Shown here in pieces: positions 8,747 to 16,578 of a stretch of DNA of 64,000 nucleotides; position 1 is the first letter of the stretch; every line of letters starts with the position of its first letter. The translations under genes and the position numbers were made by a program. The notes under the pieces are model-generated. The model searched no databases, was not told the DNA's origin, and worked only from the letters and a program-made list of their open reading frames with translations. Source of the DNA: Blastococcus sp. CT_GayMR16 (lineage in GTDB: Bacteria; Actinomycetota; Actinomycetes; Mycobacteriales; Geodermatophilaceae); assembly GCF_004570875.1 (NCBI RefSeq), contig NZ_SPQK01000014.1, positions 1 through 64,000 of the forward strand, given 5' to 3'.

Positions 8747-9352
8747 TCAGGCCACCAGGACGACGATCAGTGCGCGGGGGCCGTGGACACCTTCCACCCG
8801 CTGCAGCTCGATGTCACTCGTGGCCGACGGGCCGCTGATCATCGTCAGCGGCGCGAGCGGGTCGAGGACGGCGAGGCCCTCCGGCACGCTGCCGACGACC
8901 TGGGCGGCCTCGACCACGCAGACCAGGCAGTCGGGCAGCAGCGACAGCGCCCGGCGGCCGCACAGCGGGGAGCCGTCGAGGACGAGGGTGCCGGTCTCGG
9001 CGACGGCGGCCGAGACGCCGGTGAGCGTCGCGCCATACCCGGCCAGGTCGACGGCGGGGCGGCCGTCGTCCTCGACCGAGCCCTCGGGCCGCCAGGCCGA
9101 CGGCACCCCGGGGGCGACGACGACGTCACCCTGGACCGCGGCCAGGGCGGTCGCGACGGTGGCCGCGACCTCGTCCGGCCCGCAGCGGACGACGGTGGCC
9201 TTGTAGTCCTCGAGCCGGTCGACCAGGACGTCGAGCAGGACCTCGGCCGGCCGGACATCGACGGTGCGGTAGCCGCGGGTCACCGGCGACACGGGGCCTC
9301 GCTCGCCCAGCGCCGTCCGGATCCGGCCGAGGATCTCCTCGCGCGAGCTCAC
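8747..9352 (-). CDS. lutC: Lactate utilization protein C (LutC/YkgG family)
   Basis: A 201-residue LutC/LUD-domain protein. The typical opening REEILGRIRTALGERG is followed by the LUD core: VVVAPGVPSAW, the conserved GVSAAVAETGTLVL segment and LSLLPDCLVCVV. With LutA and LutB it forms the non-flavin L-lactate oxidase complex that feeds lactate into pyruvate. The GTG start at 9352 overlaps the lutB stop (GTGA at 9349-9352), showing translational coupling. Length is near normal for the family. Confidence 0.93.
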   Translation of the reverse strand: MSSREEILGRIRTALGERGPVSPVTRGYRTVDVRPAEVLLDVLVDRLEDYKATVVRCGPDEVAATVATALAAVQGDVVVAPGVPSAWRPEGSVEDDGRPAVDLAGYGATLTGVSAAVAETGTLVLDGSPLCGRRALSLLPDCLVCVVEAAQVVGSVPEGLAVLDPLAPLTMISGPSATSDIELQRVEGVHGPRALIVVLVA

Positions 9353-10809
9353 GACCGGTGCTCCTCGGCCCACTGCTGGGTGAACGTCTTCGCCGGCGGG
9401 GTGGGCAGGTCGCGGGTGCGGGTCCACGTCGAGACCGGCGGCGGCAGAGCGTTCGGGAGGGTCGTCTTCCCGCGGGCGAGGAACCGGCCGAGGCCCGCGG
9501 CCCGCTGGGCCAGCCGCCACAGGCGCGGGCTCGACATCGCCTTCGACAGCGCCCGGAAGGCCACTGCCTCGGGCGTGGTGCGCGTCTGGGCCTCGACGTG
9601 CTCGGCGCGCAGGTGCACGAGGATCGAGGGGATGTCGATCGCCACCGGGCAGACGTCGTAACAGGCTCCGCACAGGCTCGACGCGTACGGCAGCGAGGCG
9701 TTGTCCTCCACCCCGGTCAGCTGCGGGGAGAGGATCGCCCCGATCGGGCCCGGGTAGACCGAGCCGTAGGCGTGTCCGCCGGTGCGCTCGTAGACCGGGC
9801 AGACGTTGAGGCAGGCCGAGCAGCGGATGCAGTGCAGCGCCTCGCGGCCCACCTCGTCGGCGAGCACCGCCGTCCGGCCGTTGTCGAGCAGCACCAGGTG
9901 GAACTCCTGCGGACCGTCGCCGGGCGTGACCCCGGCCCACAGCGACGTGTACGGGTTCATCCGCTCGCCGGTGGAGCTGCGGGGGAGCAGCTGCAGGTAG
10001 ACCTCGAGATCGCGCCATGAGGGCACCACCTTCTCGATGCCCATGACGGTGATGAGCGTGTCGGGGAGGGTCAGGCACATCCGGCCGTTGCCCTCGCTCT
10101 CGACGACCGCGAGCGTGCCGGTCTCGGCGACGGCGAAGTTGGCGCCGCTGATCGCCACGCGGGCCCGCAGGAAGCGCTCGCGCAGGTGGGTGCGGGCGGC
10201 CATGGCCAGCTGCCGGGGGTCGTCGGTGAGGTCGGGATCTGCCCCCGGCATGGTGCGCAGGAAGATCTCGCGGATCTCGGCCCGGTTCTTGTGGATGGCC
10301 GGGACGAGGATGTGGCTCGGCTTGTCGTCTCCGAGCTGCACGATGAGCTCGGCGAGGTCGGTCTCGTGCGCGGTGATCCCCGCGGCCTCCAGCGCCTCGT
10401 TGAGGCCGATCTCCTGGGTGGCCATCGACTTGACCTTGACCACCTCGTCGGCGCCGGTGGCCTGCACGAGACGGGTGACGATCGCGTTCGCCTCGATCGC
10501 GTCCCGGGCCCAGTGCACGGTGCCGCCGCGGGCGGTGACCTGCTCCTCCAGGGCGATGAGGTGCTCGTCGAGGCGCGCCATGGTGGCGGCCTTGATCGCC
10601 CGCCCGGCCTCGCGCAGCTCCGCCCAGTCGGGCAGCTCGCCGACCACGGCGGCCCGCTTCGCGCGGATGGTCGACGTGGCGTGGCCCAGGTTGGCCCGGA
10701 GCTGGCCGTCGCGCAGCGCCTCGCGGGCGGCGTCCGGGAAGGACCGGTCGCCCCGCAGGTGGCCGACGCCCGGGGGAGCGGTGGGGATCCCGAGGAACAC
10801 CGCGGTCAT
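9349..10809 (-). CDS. lutB: Lactate utilization iron-sulfur protein B (LutB)
   Basis: A 486-residue subunit with an N-terminal LUD domain and a C-terminal ferredoxin-like region. Two cluster-binding sets are seen: CIRCSACLNVCP (Cys327, 330, 333, 337) and CGACYDVCP (Cys380, 383, 387), which with neighbouring cysteines should bind 4Fe-4S clusters. The conserved AETGTLAVVESEGNGRM block is the LUD signature. It acts with LutA and LutC in lactate oxidation. The ATG at 10809 overlaps the lutA stop (ATGA). Length matches LutB (about 470-490). Confidence 0.95.
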   Translation of the reverse strand: MTAVFLGIPTAPPGVGHLRGDRSFPDAAREALRDGQLRANLGHATSTIRAKRAAVVGELPDWAELREAGRAIKAATMARLDEHLIALEEQVTARGGTVHWARDAIEANAIVTRLVQATGADEVVKVKSMATQEIGLNEALEAAGITAHETDLAELIVQLGDDKPSHILVPAIHKNRAEIREIFLRTMPGADPDLTDDPRQLAMAARTHLRERFLRARVAISGANFAVAETGTLAVVESEGNGRMCLTLPDTLITVMGIEKVVPSWRDLEVYLQLLPRSSTGERMNPYTSLWAGVTPGDGPQEFHLVLLDNGRTAVLADEVGREALHCIRCSACLNVCPVYERTGGHAYGSVYPGPIGAILSPQLTGVEDNASLPYASSLCGACYDVCPVAIDIPSILVHLRAEHVEAQTRTTPEAVAFRALSKAMSSPRLWRLAQRAAGLGRFLARGKTTLPNALPPPVSTWTRTRDLPTPPAKTFTQQWAEEHRS

Positions 10810-11594
10810 GCCGTCACCGCCGGCGTCGTCGACTGCTGCGGCGTCACGGCCTCCTCGGTCGAGGCGAGGATCTCGGCCAGGTGCACGGTGCGGGTGCCCG
10901 AGCGCAGGCGGGACAGGCCGCCGCCGATGTGCAGCAGGCAGGACGCGTCGCCGGCGGTGCACACCTCGGCGTGCGTCGACAGCACGTCGGTCATCTTGTC
11001 GGTGAGCATGGCGGTCGAGGTGTCGGCGTTCTTGACCGCGAAGGTGCCGCCGAAGCCGCAGCACTGGTCGGCGCCGGGCAGCTCGACGAGGTCCAGTCCG
11101 CGGACGGCACGCAGCAGCTGCAGCGGGCGGTCGCCGACCCGCAGCAACCGCAGCGAGTGGCAGGTCGGGTGGTAGGTGACGCGGTGCGGGTAGTACGCGC
11201 CGACGTCGGTCACGCCCAGGACGTCGACCAGGAACTGGGACAGCTCGAAAGTGCGCTCGGCCAGTGCGGCGGCGTCGTCAGCCAGCTGGTGCTCGCCGGC
11301 CCGTCGGGCGACGGCGGCCTGCTGGTGATGGATCGAGGCGACGCACGACCCGGACGGCGCGACGATCGCTTCCACTCCCGACGACAGGGCACCGGCGAAG
11401 GCGCGGACGTGGTTGGCCACGATCGGCACCGCCTCCCGCCGGTAGCCGGTGTTGACGTGCATCTGGCCGCAGCACGACTGCCCGGGCGGGACGACGACCT
11501 CGTGCCCCAGTCGCTGCAGGAGCGTGGCGGTGGCGCGGGCGACCTGGGGCGTCAGGGTGTCGACCAGGCAGGTGGCGAACAGGGCGACCTTCAC
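10806..11594 (-). CDS. lutA: Lactate utilization protein A (LutA, CCG-domain)
   Basis: A 262-residue cysteine-rich Fe-S oxidoreductase with two CCG domains: PGQSCCGQMHVNTGY in the first half and ADQCCGFGGTFAVKN in the second. They ligate unusual iron-sulfur clusters in GlpC/HdrB-type subunits. It is the electron-handling subunit of the LutABC lactate oxidase. The GTG start at 11594 overlaps the stop of the upstream Ddn-like gene (11591-11593). No LutR regulator or lactate permease lies in the window beside the operon. Confidence 0.94.
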   Translation of the reverse strand: MKVALFATCLVDTLTPQVARATATLLQRLGHEVVVPPGQSCCGQMHVNTGYRREAVPIVANHVRAFAGALSSGVEAIVAPSGSCVASIHHQQAAVARRAGEHQLADDAAALAERTFELSQFLVDVLGVTDVGAYYPHRVTYHPTCHSLRLLRVGDRPLQLLRAVRGLDLVELPGADQCCGFGGTFAVKNADTSTAMLTDKMTDVLSTHAEVCTAGDASCLLHIGGGLSRLRSGTRTVHLAEILASTEEAVTPQQSTTPAVTA

Positions 11595-12052
11595 GACGTG
11601 GGGTGGCCGGGGGCCGGCGCCGGCTGAGCCGGCGCGGGTTCGAGGAGCAGCAGCGGGATCTGCCGTCGGGTCCGGCTCTGGTACCCGACGTAGGAGGGGA
11701 ACACCGTGCACGCCCTCGACCACCACGCGCTGCGCTCCGCCCCCGCGGCCGCCCGGGCGACCAGCGACAGGACCTCGTCCCCGTCCCGCAGGGTGACCCT
11801 CGGCTCGGCGAGCACGTTGGCGTACCAGTGCGGATGCCGGTCGGAGCCGGCCATCGAGGCGACGATCGCGTAGACCCCGGCATGGGTGACCCGCATGAGC
11901 GGCGTCTTGCGCAGCAGGCCGGTGCGGGCGCCGGCCGTGGTGAGCAGCACGACCGCCCGGCCCCGCAGGCCGGCGCCGGTGCGTTCGAGGTGCTCGACCT
12001 CCTCCCGAACCCACGGCACGGGGCTGGGGGCGTACTCGCCGTCCGGTGCCAT
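11591..12052 (-). CDS. Ddn-family F420-dependent nitroreductase-like protein
   Basis: A 153-residue split-barrel protein of the deazaflavin (F420)-dependent nitroreductase family. The family pattern is clear: VVLLTTAGARTGLLRKTPLMRV, then YAIVASMAGSDRHPHWYANV and the late FPSYVGYQSRTRRQIPLLLLEP. Such proteins use reduced F420 to reduce quinones or nitroaromatics. It is the first gene of the lutABC transcription unit and overlaps lutA by 4 nt. I placed the start at the ATG at 12052; a GTG five codons upstream is possible. A functional tie to lactate oxidation is inferred only from the overlap. Confidence 0.85.
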   Translation of the reverse strand: MAPDGEYAPSPVPWVREEVEHLERTGAGLRGRAVVLLTTAGARTGLLRKTPLMRVTHAGVYAIVASMAGSDRHPHWYANVLAEPRVTLRDGDEVLSLVARAAAGAERSAWWSRACTVFPSYVGYQSRTRRQIPLLLLEPAPAQPAPAPGHPTS

Positions 12053-12081
12053 GAGCAGAGTGTCCACCGCGGCGCAGTGTT

Positions 12082-12093
12082 GCCTCCGGAGGC
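12082..12093. promoter_or_regulatory. 12-bp palindrome between divergent promoters
   Basis: GCCTCCGGAGGC is a perfect 12-bp palindrome in the middle of the 65-bp gap between the Ddn-lutABC operon and the divergent aldo/keto reductase. Its position would let one regulator act on both directions. It may equally be chance in very GC-rich DNA, so support is weak. Confidence 0.3.
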
Positions 12094-12117
12094 CGCCCGG
12101 AGGAATACGGTCGGGCG

Positions 12118-12975
12118 ATGATCGAGCGGGCGCCGTTCGGCGCGACCGGCCACGACTCCAGCCGCGTGATCTTCGGCGCGGCGGCCCTGGGCAGCGTCTC
12201 GAAGGGAGACGCCGACCGGGCCCTGGACGTGCTCCTGGCACACGGGATCAACCACCTCGACGTCGCCGCGAGCTACGGCGACGCGGAACTGCGGATCGCT
12301 CCGTGGTTGCGGCGGAACCCCGGGACGTTCTTCGTCGCGACCAAGACCGACGGGCGGAGCTACCGCGCAGCGCGAGAGGAGATCCGTCGATCGCTCGACC
12401 GGCTCGGCGTCGATCACGTCGACCTGATCCAGTTGCACAACCTGGTCGACGTGATCGAGTGGGACACCGCGCTGAGCTCAGGTGGTGCCCTCGAAGCCGC
12501 GATCGAGGCGCGCGAGGAGGGTCTCGTGCGCTTCATCGGCGTCACCGGCCACGGCCTCTCGGTGCCGGAGATGCACCGCCTCAGCCTGGAGCGTTTTCCC
12601 TTCGACTCGGTTCTCGCTCCCTACAACTTCGTCCAGATGCAGGACACCCGCTACGCCGAGACGTTCGAGGCGCTGGCCGCCGTGTGCGCCGAGCGCGGCG
12701 TGGCCCTCCAGACGATCAAGAGCCTGGCCCGACGTCGCTGGGACGGCCGACCGGCCACGGCCGCGACCTGGTACGAGCCGCTGCGCGAGCAGGCCGACGT
12801 CGACCTGGCGGCCCATTGGGTACTGGGCCGGCCGGAGGCCTTCCTCCTGACGACCGGGGACGTCGAGATCCTGCCCCGGCTGCTCGACGCCGCCGAGCGC
12901 TTCGAGCGTCGGCCGTCGGACGGGGAGATGGCCGGCCTGGCCGCCCGGCAGGACGCCACGCCGCTGTTCGTCTAG
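12118..12975 (+). CDS. Aldo/keto reductase
   Basis: A 285-residue TIM-barrel oxidoreductase. The AKR tetrad is recognisable: Asp48 and Tyr53 in [10 protein letters not shown], Lys76 in VATKTDGR, and His107 in LIQLHNL. NADPH-dependent reduction of an aldehyde or ketone, or oxidation of an alcohol, is expected; the substrate is unknown. The middle and C-terminal parts ([24 protein letters not shown]) resemble short oxidoreductases of the predicted AKR group. The ATG at 12118 lies close behind the divergent intergenic region. Confidence 0.9.
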   Translation: MIERAPFGATGHDSSRVIFGAAALGSVSKGDADRALDVLLAHGINHLDVAASYGDAELRIAPWLRRNPGTFFVATKTDGRSYRAAREEIRRSLDRLGVDHVDLIQLHNLVDVIEWDTALSSGGALEAAIEAREEGLVRFIGVTGHGLSVPEMHRLSLERFPFDSVLAPYNFVQMQDTRYAETFEALAAVCAERGVALQTIKSLARRRWDGRPATAATWYEPLREQADVDLAAHWVLGRPEAFLLTTGDVEILPRLLDAAERFERRPSDGEMAGLAARQDATPLFV

Positions 12976-13093
12976 CTCCCGCAGGCCGGGGGTCCGTCAG
13001 ACCGACCGACCGGGGTCGTGTGACGGCAGCGTGACGCCCCGTCGGCGACGATCCCACGACGGGACCGGACGCCGGCAGGCGGGAGCACGCGCG

Positions 13094-13423
13094 ATGGAGC
13101 TGGAGCTCCGCTTCGACGGTCTCTCCGAGGACGTCGTGGACGCGCAGGTCGACGTCCAGGTGCTGGACCTCGGCATGGCCGACGCCCCGGCCGACTCCGC
13201 CGTGGCGCACGTGCCGTCCTTCTCGGTGTCCCCGGCCCGGCCGTCGGTGCGGGTGACCGTCGACCTGCCCGCGGCCGAGGGGGCCTACGAGCCGGGCCTG
13301 CTGGTGCGCGTGCGGGGGCGGACGGCGCGCGACGAGCGGGTCGAGTTCTTCAACACCAGTACGACGCCGCTGACCACGCGACCGGACCGTCCGGTGCAGG
13401 TCGTGCTGTCGCGGATCACGTGA
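13094..13423 (+). CDS. YbaY/YscW-like small beta protein
   Basis: A 109-residue all-beta protein. The pattern of an N-terminal strand, VQVLDLGMADAPADSAVAHV, then FSVSPARPSVRVTVDLP and EPGLLVRVRGR resembles the YbaY/YscW (lipoprotein chaperone-like) domain, which has a strand, a D..aDA segment and a final R.R strand. Unlike YbaY it has no lipoprotein signal. I chose the ATG at 13094; a more upstream frame is open but weak. It ends 21 bp before the astacin protease, so the two are probably co-transcribed. It may assist folding or inhibition of that enzyme, which is inference. Confidence 0.65.
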   Translation: MELELRFDGLSEDVVDAQVDVQVLDLGMADAPADSAVAHVPSFSVSPARPSVRVTVDLPAAEGAYEPGLLVRVRGRTARDERVEFFNTSTTPLTTRPDRPVQVVLSRIT

Positions 13424-13444
13424 GGCCGGAACCGACGAGCGGAG

Positions 13445-15433
13445 ATGACCAGGATGAATCCCCAGGACGACGTGCAGCTCGGCGTCATCGACCACATGGC
13501 CGGCAGCGACGTCACCGCCATCGGCTACCTGACCGGGCCCGGGCTGTTCGAGTTCCCGGTCACCTACGCCGTCGTCGACGGGCGGGCGATCCACGAGGGC
13601 TGCATCGACATGGGTCCGGCCGAGGAGGTGGCCGCCCAGGCCGAGGAGATCGGACAGCGGCGGGCGGTGCGGCTGACCACCGCCTACGCCGGCAGCTCGG
13701 ACGGCGACGGGAGCCTCCCCGACGTGCACGAGGCCGGGGTCGGTCTCCCCGGGGACTCCACGTTCCTCTGGACGAACGGCCGCGTCGCGTACGAGATCGA
13801 CGGCGGGGTGCCCAACCCGGCGCGGGTGACCGACTCCATCGCCCACCTCGAGGCCAACACCGGGATCCGGTTCACGCTGCGCACCGCGGCCAACGCCGGC
13901 ACCTGGCCGGACTACATCCGCGTCGTCAGCAACGGCGCCGCGACCTTCAGTTCCTCGGCCATCGGCCGGCGCGGCGGCATGCAGGACCTGCGCGCCGCGG
14001 ACGCCCACCCGTGGCCGGTCATCGCCCACGAGTTCCTGCACGCCCTGGGCGTCTACCACGAGCAGTCACGGTCGGACCGGGACGCGTTCGTCGAGATCAA
14101 GTGGGACAACATCCAGGACGGCCCGCCACCGGCCGGCGAGACGAACGCACTCGGCAACTTCCAGACGAAGCCGGACGCGGTCGACTACTTCGACTACGAC
14201 TACGGCTCGCTCATGCACTACCACGCGAAGTCCTTCGCCAAGGACACGTCGAAGCCGACGATCGTGCCCCGGCAGGCGGGTGCGGTCATCGGCCAGCGGA
14301 ACGGGCTGAGCTACGGCGACCGGCAGACCGTCGCCAAGATCTACGAGCGCTTCTTCGCCAAGGGCTACTCGGGCGTGTGGCGGGCGGGAAGCGGCCGCTA
14401 CGCCCTCTGGGCGAACGCCGAGTGGAACGACTTCGCCGGCAAGTGGCAGGCGTGGAGCGCCGACGGCCTGCGGCTGGTGGACATCCACGTGCAGCCCACC
14501 CGCCAGGGCCTGCGCTACTCCGGGGTGTTCCTGCCCGGCACTGGCGGGCACGCCCTCTGGGTCGATGCCCCGTGGGCGAGTTTCGTCGCGAAGTGGCAGG
14601 AGTGGTCTGGTCAGGGGCTGCGCCTGCACGACATCCATGTGGTCACCGTCAACGGCCAGGACCGCTGGACCGGGGCGTTCCTGCCCGGTACCGGCGGGCA
14701 CGCGCTGTGGGCGGGCGCGACGTGGGACAGCTTCGTGGCCAAGTGGCAGGAGTGGTCGGGCCAGGGGCTGCGCCTGCACGACGTCCACGTGCACAACGCG
14801 AACGGCCAGGACCGGTACACGGGCGTCTTCCTTCCGGGCAGCGGTGGCCACGCGCTGTGGGCCAACGCGAGCTGGGCGAGCTTCGTGGCCAAGTGGCAGG
14901 AGTGGTCGGGCCAGGGGTTGCGGCTGGCCGACCTGAACTCCCACCGCGTCGGGAACGAGACGCGCTACACGGCGGCCTTCCTGCCGGGCAACGACGGTCA
15001 CGCGCTGTGGGCCAACGTCACCTGGCAGAGCTTCGCGGCGAAGTGGCAGGAGCTCGCCGGCATGGGGTTGCGGCTGGTCGACTTCGAGATCGTCAACCCG
15101 GCCGCCGGGGCGATCTTCGACGGCGTCGACGTCGGCGAGTCCGACCTGCCCATGGCCGAGGAGCCTTTCGGCGGGATCCTCGCCGCCGTGGAGCCGGCGG
15201 CCGCGCGGGCCATGGAACAGGGCGCGGAGCAGGACGTCGGCTACGGCGGCGCGCAGTTCGAGGGCGAGCCGGCCGCGACCGGGGCGCCCGTGGCAGGTGA
15301 CCAGGGCGGCGCCGAGCTGCCGAACATCGTCGCGCCGAGGGACACCGCCGAGGGTGTCGGTGGCCGGGTCGGGAACGGGGGCCGGACCCGCAAGGTGGCG
15401 AAGTCCGGGCAGGGTGGCGCCGTGCGCGGCTGA
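13445..15433 (+). CDS. Astacin-like (M12) metalloprotease with five tandem beta repeats
   Basis: A 662-residue protein. Residues 1-90 are an unassigned N-terminal domain and about 100-300 a peptidase M12 domain with zinc motif HEFLHALGVYHEQSRSDRD (HExxHxxGxxHE) and Met-turn region GSLMHYH. From residue 308 there are five consecutive 50-residue repeats (GHALWA...W.SFVAKWQEWSGQGLRL.D) like the bacterial tandem repeat domain BTRD1. A low-complexity Gly/Ala/Glu tail follows. It should be a zinc endopeptidase. Oddly, there is no signal peptide or lipobox at the N-terminus, so the export route is unclear. Confidence 0.88.
   Translation: MTRMNPQDDVQLGVIDHMAGSDVTAIGYLTGPGLFEFPVTYAVVDGRAIHEGCIDMGPAEEVAAQAEEIGQRRAVRLTTAYAGSSDGDGSLPDVHEAGVGLPGDSTFLWTNGRVAYEIDGGVPNPARVTDSIAHLEANTGIRFTLRTAANAGTWPDYIRVVSNGAATFSSSAIGRRGGMQDLRAADAHPWPVIAHEFLHALGVYHEQSRSDRDAFVEIKWDNIQDGPPPAGETNALGNFQTKPDAVDYFDYDYGSLMHYHAKSFAKDTSKPTIVPRQAGAVIGQRNGLSYGDRQTVAKIYERFFAKGYSGVWRAGSGRYALWANAEWNDFAGKWQAWSADGLRLVDIHVQPTRQGLRYSGVFLPGTGGHALWVDAPWASFVAKWQEWSGQGLRLHDIHVVTVNGQDRWTGAFLPGTGGHALWAGATWDSFVAKWQEWSGQGLRLHDVHVHNANGQDRYTGVFLPGSGGHALWANASWASFVAKWQEWSGQGLRLADLNSHRVGNETRYTAAFLPGNDGHALWANVTWQSFAAKWQELAGMGLRLVDFEIVNPAAGAIFDGVDVGESDLPMAEEPFGGILAAVEPAAARAMEQGAEQDVGYGGAQFEGEPAATGAPVAGDQGGAELPNIVAPRDTAEGVGGRVGNGGRTRKVAKSGQGGAVRG
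14366..15115 (+). repeat. Five in-frame 150-bp repeats inside the astacin gene
   Basis: Five coding units start at 14366, 14516, 14666, 14816 and 14966, exactly 150 bp each. Units 2, 3 and 4 are very alike at both DNA and protein level (shared core FVAKWQEWSGQGLRL); units 1 and 5 are diverged. This suggests recent internal duplication or homogenisation of the middle units with older ends. Confidence 0.85.
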
Positions 15434-15480
15434 GCACGGGCTCTTCCGCTGGGGGACGCGAGCATGGACAGTTCGGGGCC

Positions 15481-15936
15481 ATGCGCCCGACGTTGTACGA
15501 GTTCGCGGGGGGCGACGACGCGTTCCTGGCCCTGGCCAGGGCACATCACGCGCGCTGCCTCGCCGATCCCGAGCTGAACCACCCGTTCTCCCACGCGGAC
15601 CTGAACCCGGAGCACGTGCAGCGCCTAGCCGCCTACTGGGCCGAGGTACTCGGCGGACCGCCCCGGTACTCGGCGCTGCCCGCCGACCACTCGTCCCTGC
15701 TCCGCATGCACGCCGGCAACGGCGACATGGGCGACCTCGGCCGGCGGTTCCTCGAGTGCTTCGTGGCCGCCGCGGACGACGCCGGGCTCCCGGCCGACCC
15801 CGAGTTCCGGGCCGCGCTGCGGGCGTACATGTCGTGGGCGGTCGACGACGTGCTCGCGTTCCCGGACGGCGCGGCGGTCGTCCCGGGAGGCCTGCCGATG
15901 CCGCGCTGGTCCTGGGACGGCCTGCAGTCGAGGTGA
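15481..15936 (+). CDS. Truncated hemoglobin-like protein
   Basis: A 151-residue protein of the 2-over-2 globin family. The N-terminal YEFAGGDDAFLALARAHHARCLADPEL is the usual helix A/B segment, and the proximal heme His is His77 in LLRMHAGN. The later region carries FLECFVAAADDAGLP and a Trp-containing C-terminal helix. Such globins bind heme and handle oxygen or nitric oxide. Its stop overlaps the start of the DNA glycosylase gene (GTGA, 15933-15936), which makes them one unit. Confidence 0.85.
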   Translation: MRPTLYEFAGGDDAFLALARAHHARCLADPELNHPFSHADLNPEHVQRLAAYWAEVLGGPPRYSALPADHSSLLRMHAGNGDMGDLGRRFLECFVAAADDAGLPADPEFRAALRAYMSWAVDDVLAFPDGAAVVPGGLPMPRWSWDGLQSR

Positions 15937-16490
15937 CGTCGCCGGACAAGCCGCTGCCCGACGTCATCGCCCCGGGGCTCGACGTGCTGTTCTGCGGGAT
16001 CAACCCGTCCCTGATGTCCGCGGCCCGAGGGCACCACTTCGCCCGGCCGGGGAACCGCTTCTGGCCGGCGCTGCACCTCGCCGGCCTGACTCCCTCCCGA
16101 CTGACCCCGGAGCAGGACCGGCAGCTGCCGGAGTACGGGCTCGGGGTGACCAACCTGGTCGACCGGCCGACGCGGGCGGCCGCGGAGCTGACCGCGGACG
16201 AGCTGCGTGCGGGCGTCGGCGCCCTGGCCGATCTGGTGACCCGGTACCGGCCCCGGGTGGTGGCGATGCTGGGCATCACCGCCTGGCGGGTCGCCTTCGA
16301 CCGGCCGCGCGCCACGCTCGGCGTGCAGCCGGAGCGGGTCGGGGGAGCGACGACCTGGGTGGCGCCGAACCCGAGCGGCCTCAACGCCCATGTCCAGCTC
16401 CCGGAGCTCGCTGCCTTCTACCGGCGGCTCCGGCCCGAGGATCAGGACGGCAGCTCCGGCGCGCGGACCAGGGGCCCGCCCGGCCGGTAG
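15933..16490 (+). CDS. mug: Mug-type mismatch-specific uracil/thymine DNA glycosylase
   Basis: A 185-residue enzyme of the uracil-DNA glycosylase superfamily, family 2. It has the catalytic block CGINPSLMSAARGHHFARPGN (Asn24 in the GINP motif; the family normally reads GINPG) and the intercalation block NPSGLNAH near residue 150. It excises uracil or thymine from mismatches during base-excision repair. The GTG start overlaps the hemoglobin gene stop, suggesting joint expression, perhaps to counter nitrosative base deamination (inferred). Length fits the family. Confidence 0.9.
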   Translation: MTSPDKPLPDVIAPGLDVLFCGINPSLMSAARGHHFARPGNRFWPALHLAGLTPSRLTPEQDRQLPEYGLGVTNLVDRPTRAAAELTADELRAGVGALADLVTRYRPRVVAMLGITAWRVAFDRPRATLGVQPERVGGATTWVAPNPSGLNAHVQLPELAAFYRRLRPEDQDGSSGARTRGPPGR

Positions 16491-16532
16491 GCCAGGTGCC
16501 GGAAGGACGGCGCGTCCAGGACGGAGAGGTCC

Positions 16533-16572
16533 GCCCGCGCGCCGGGGAAGGGCGAGCGTCTGCCGCGCGGGC
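16533..16572. terminator. Possible GC hairpin between convergent genes
   Basis: A 9-bp perfect stem, GCCCGCGCG (16533-16541) with CGCGCGGGC (16564-16572), lies in the 88-bp gap between the convergent mug and kup ends. There is no T tract, and the 22-nt loop is long, so this is only a candidate. Confidence 0.35.
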
Positions 16573-16578
16573 AGGGCG

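Noticed and set aside
14366-15115. Tandem repeats considered as a CRISPR or non-coding satellite
   Set aside because: The 150-bp units are in frame, encode a known type of protein repeat, and have no spacer/repeat structure.
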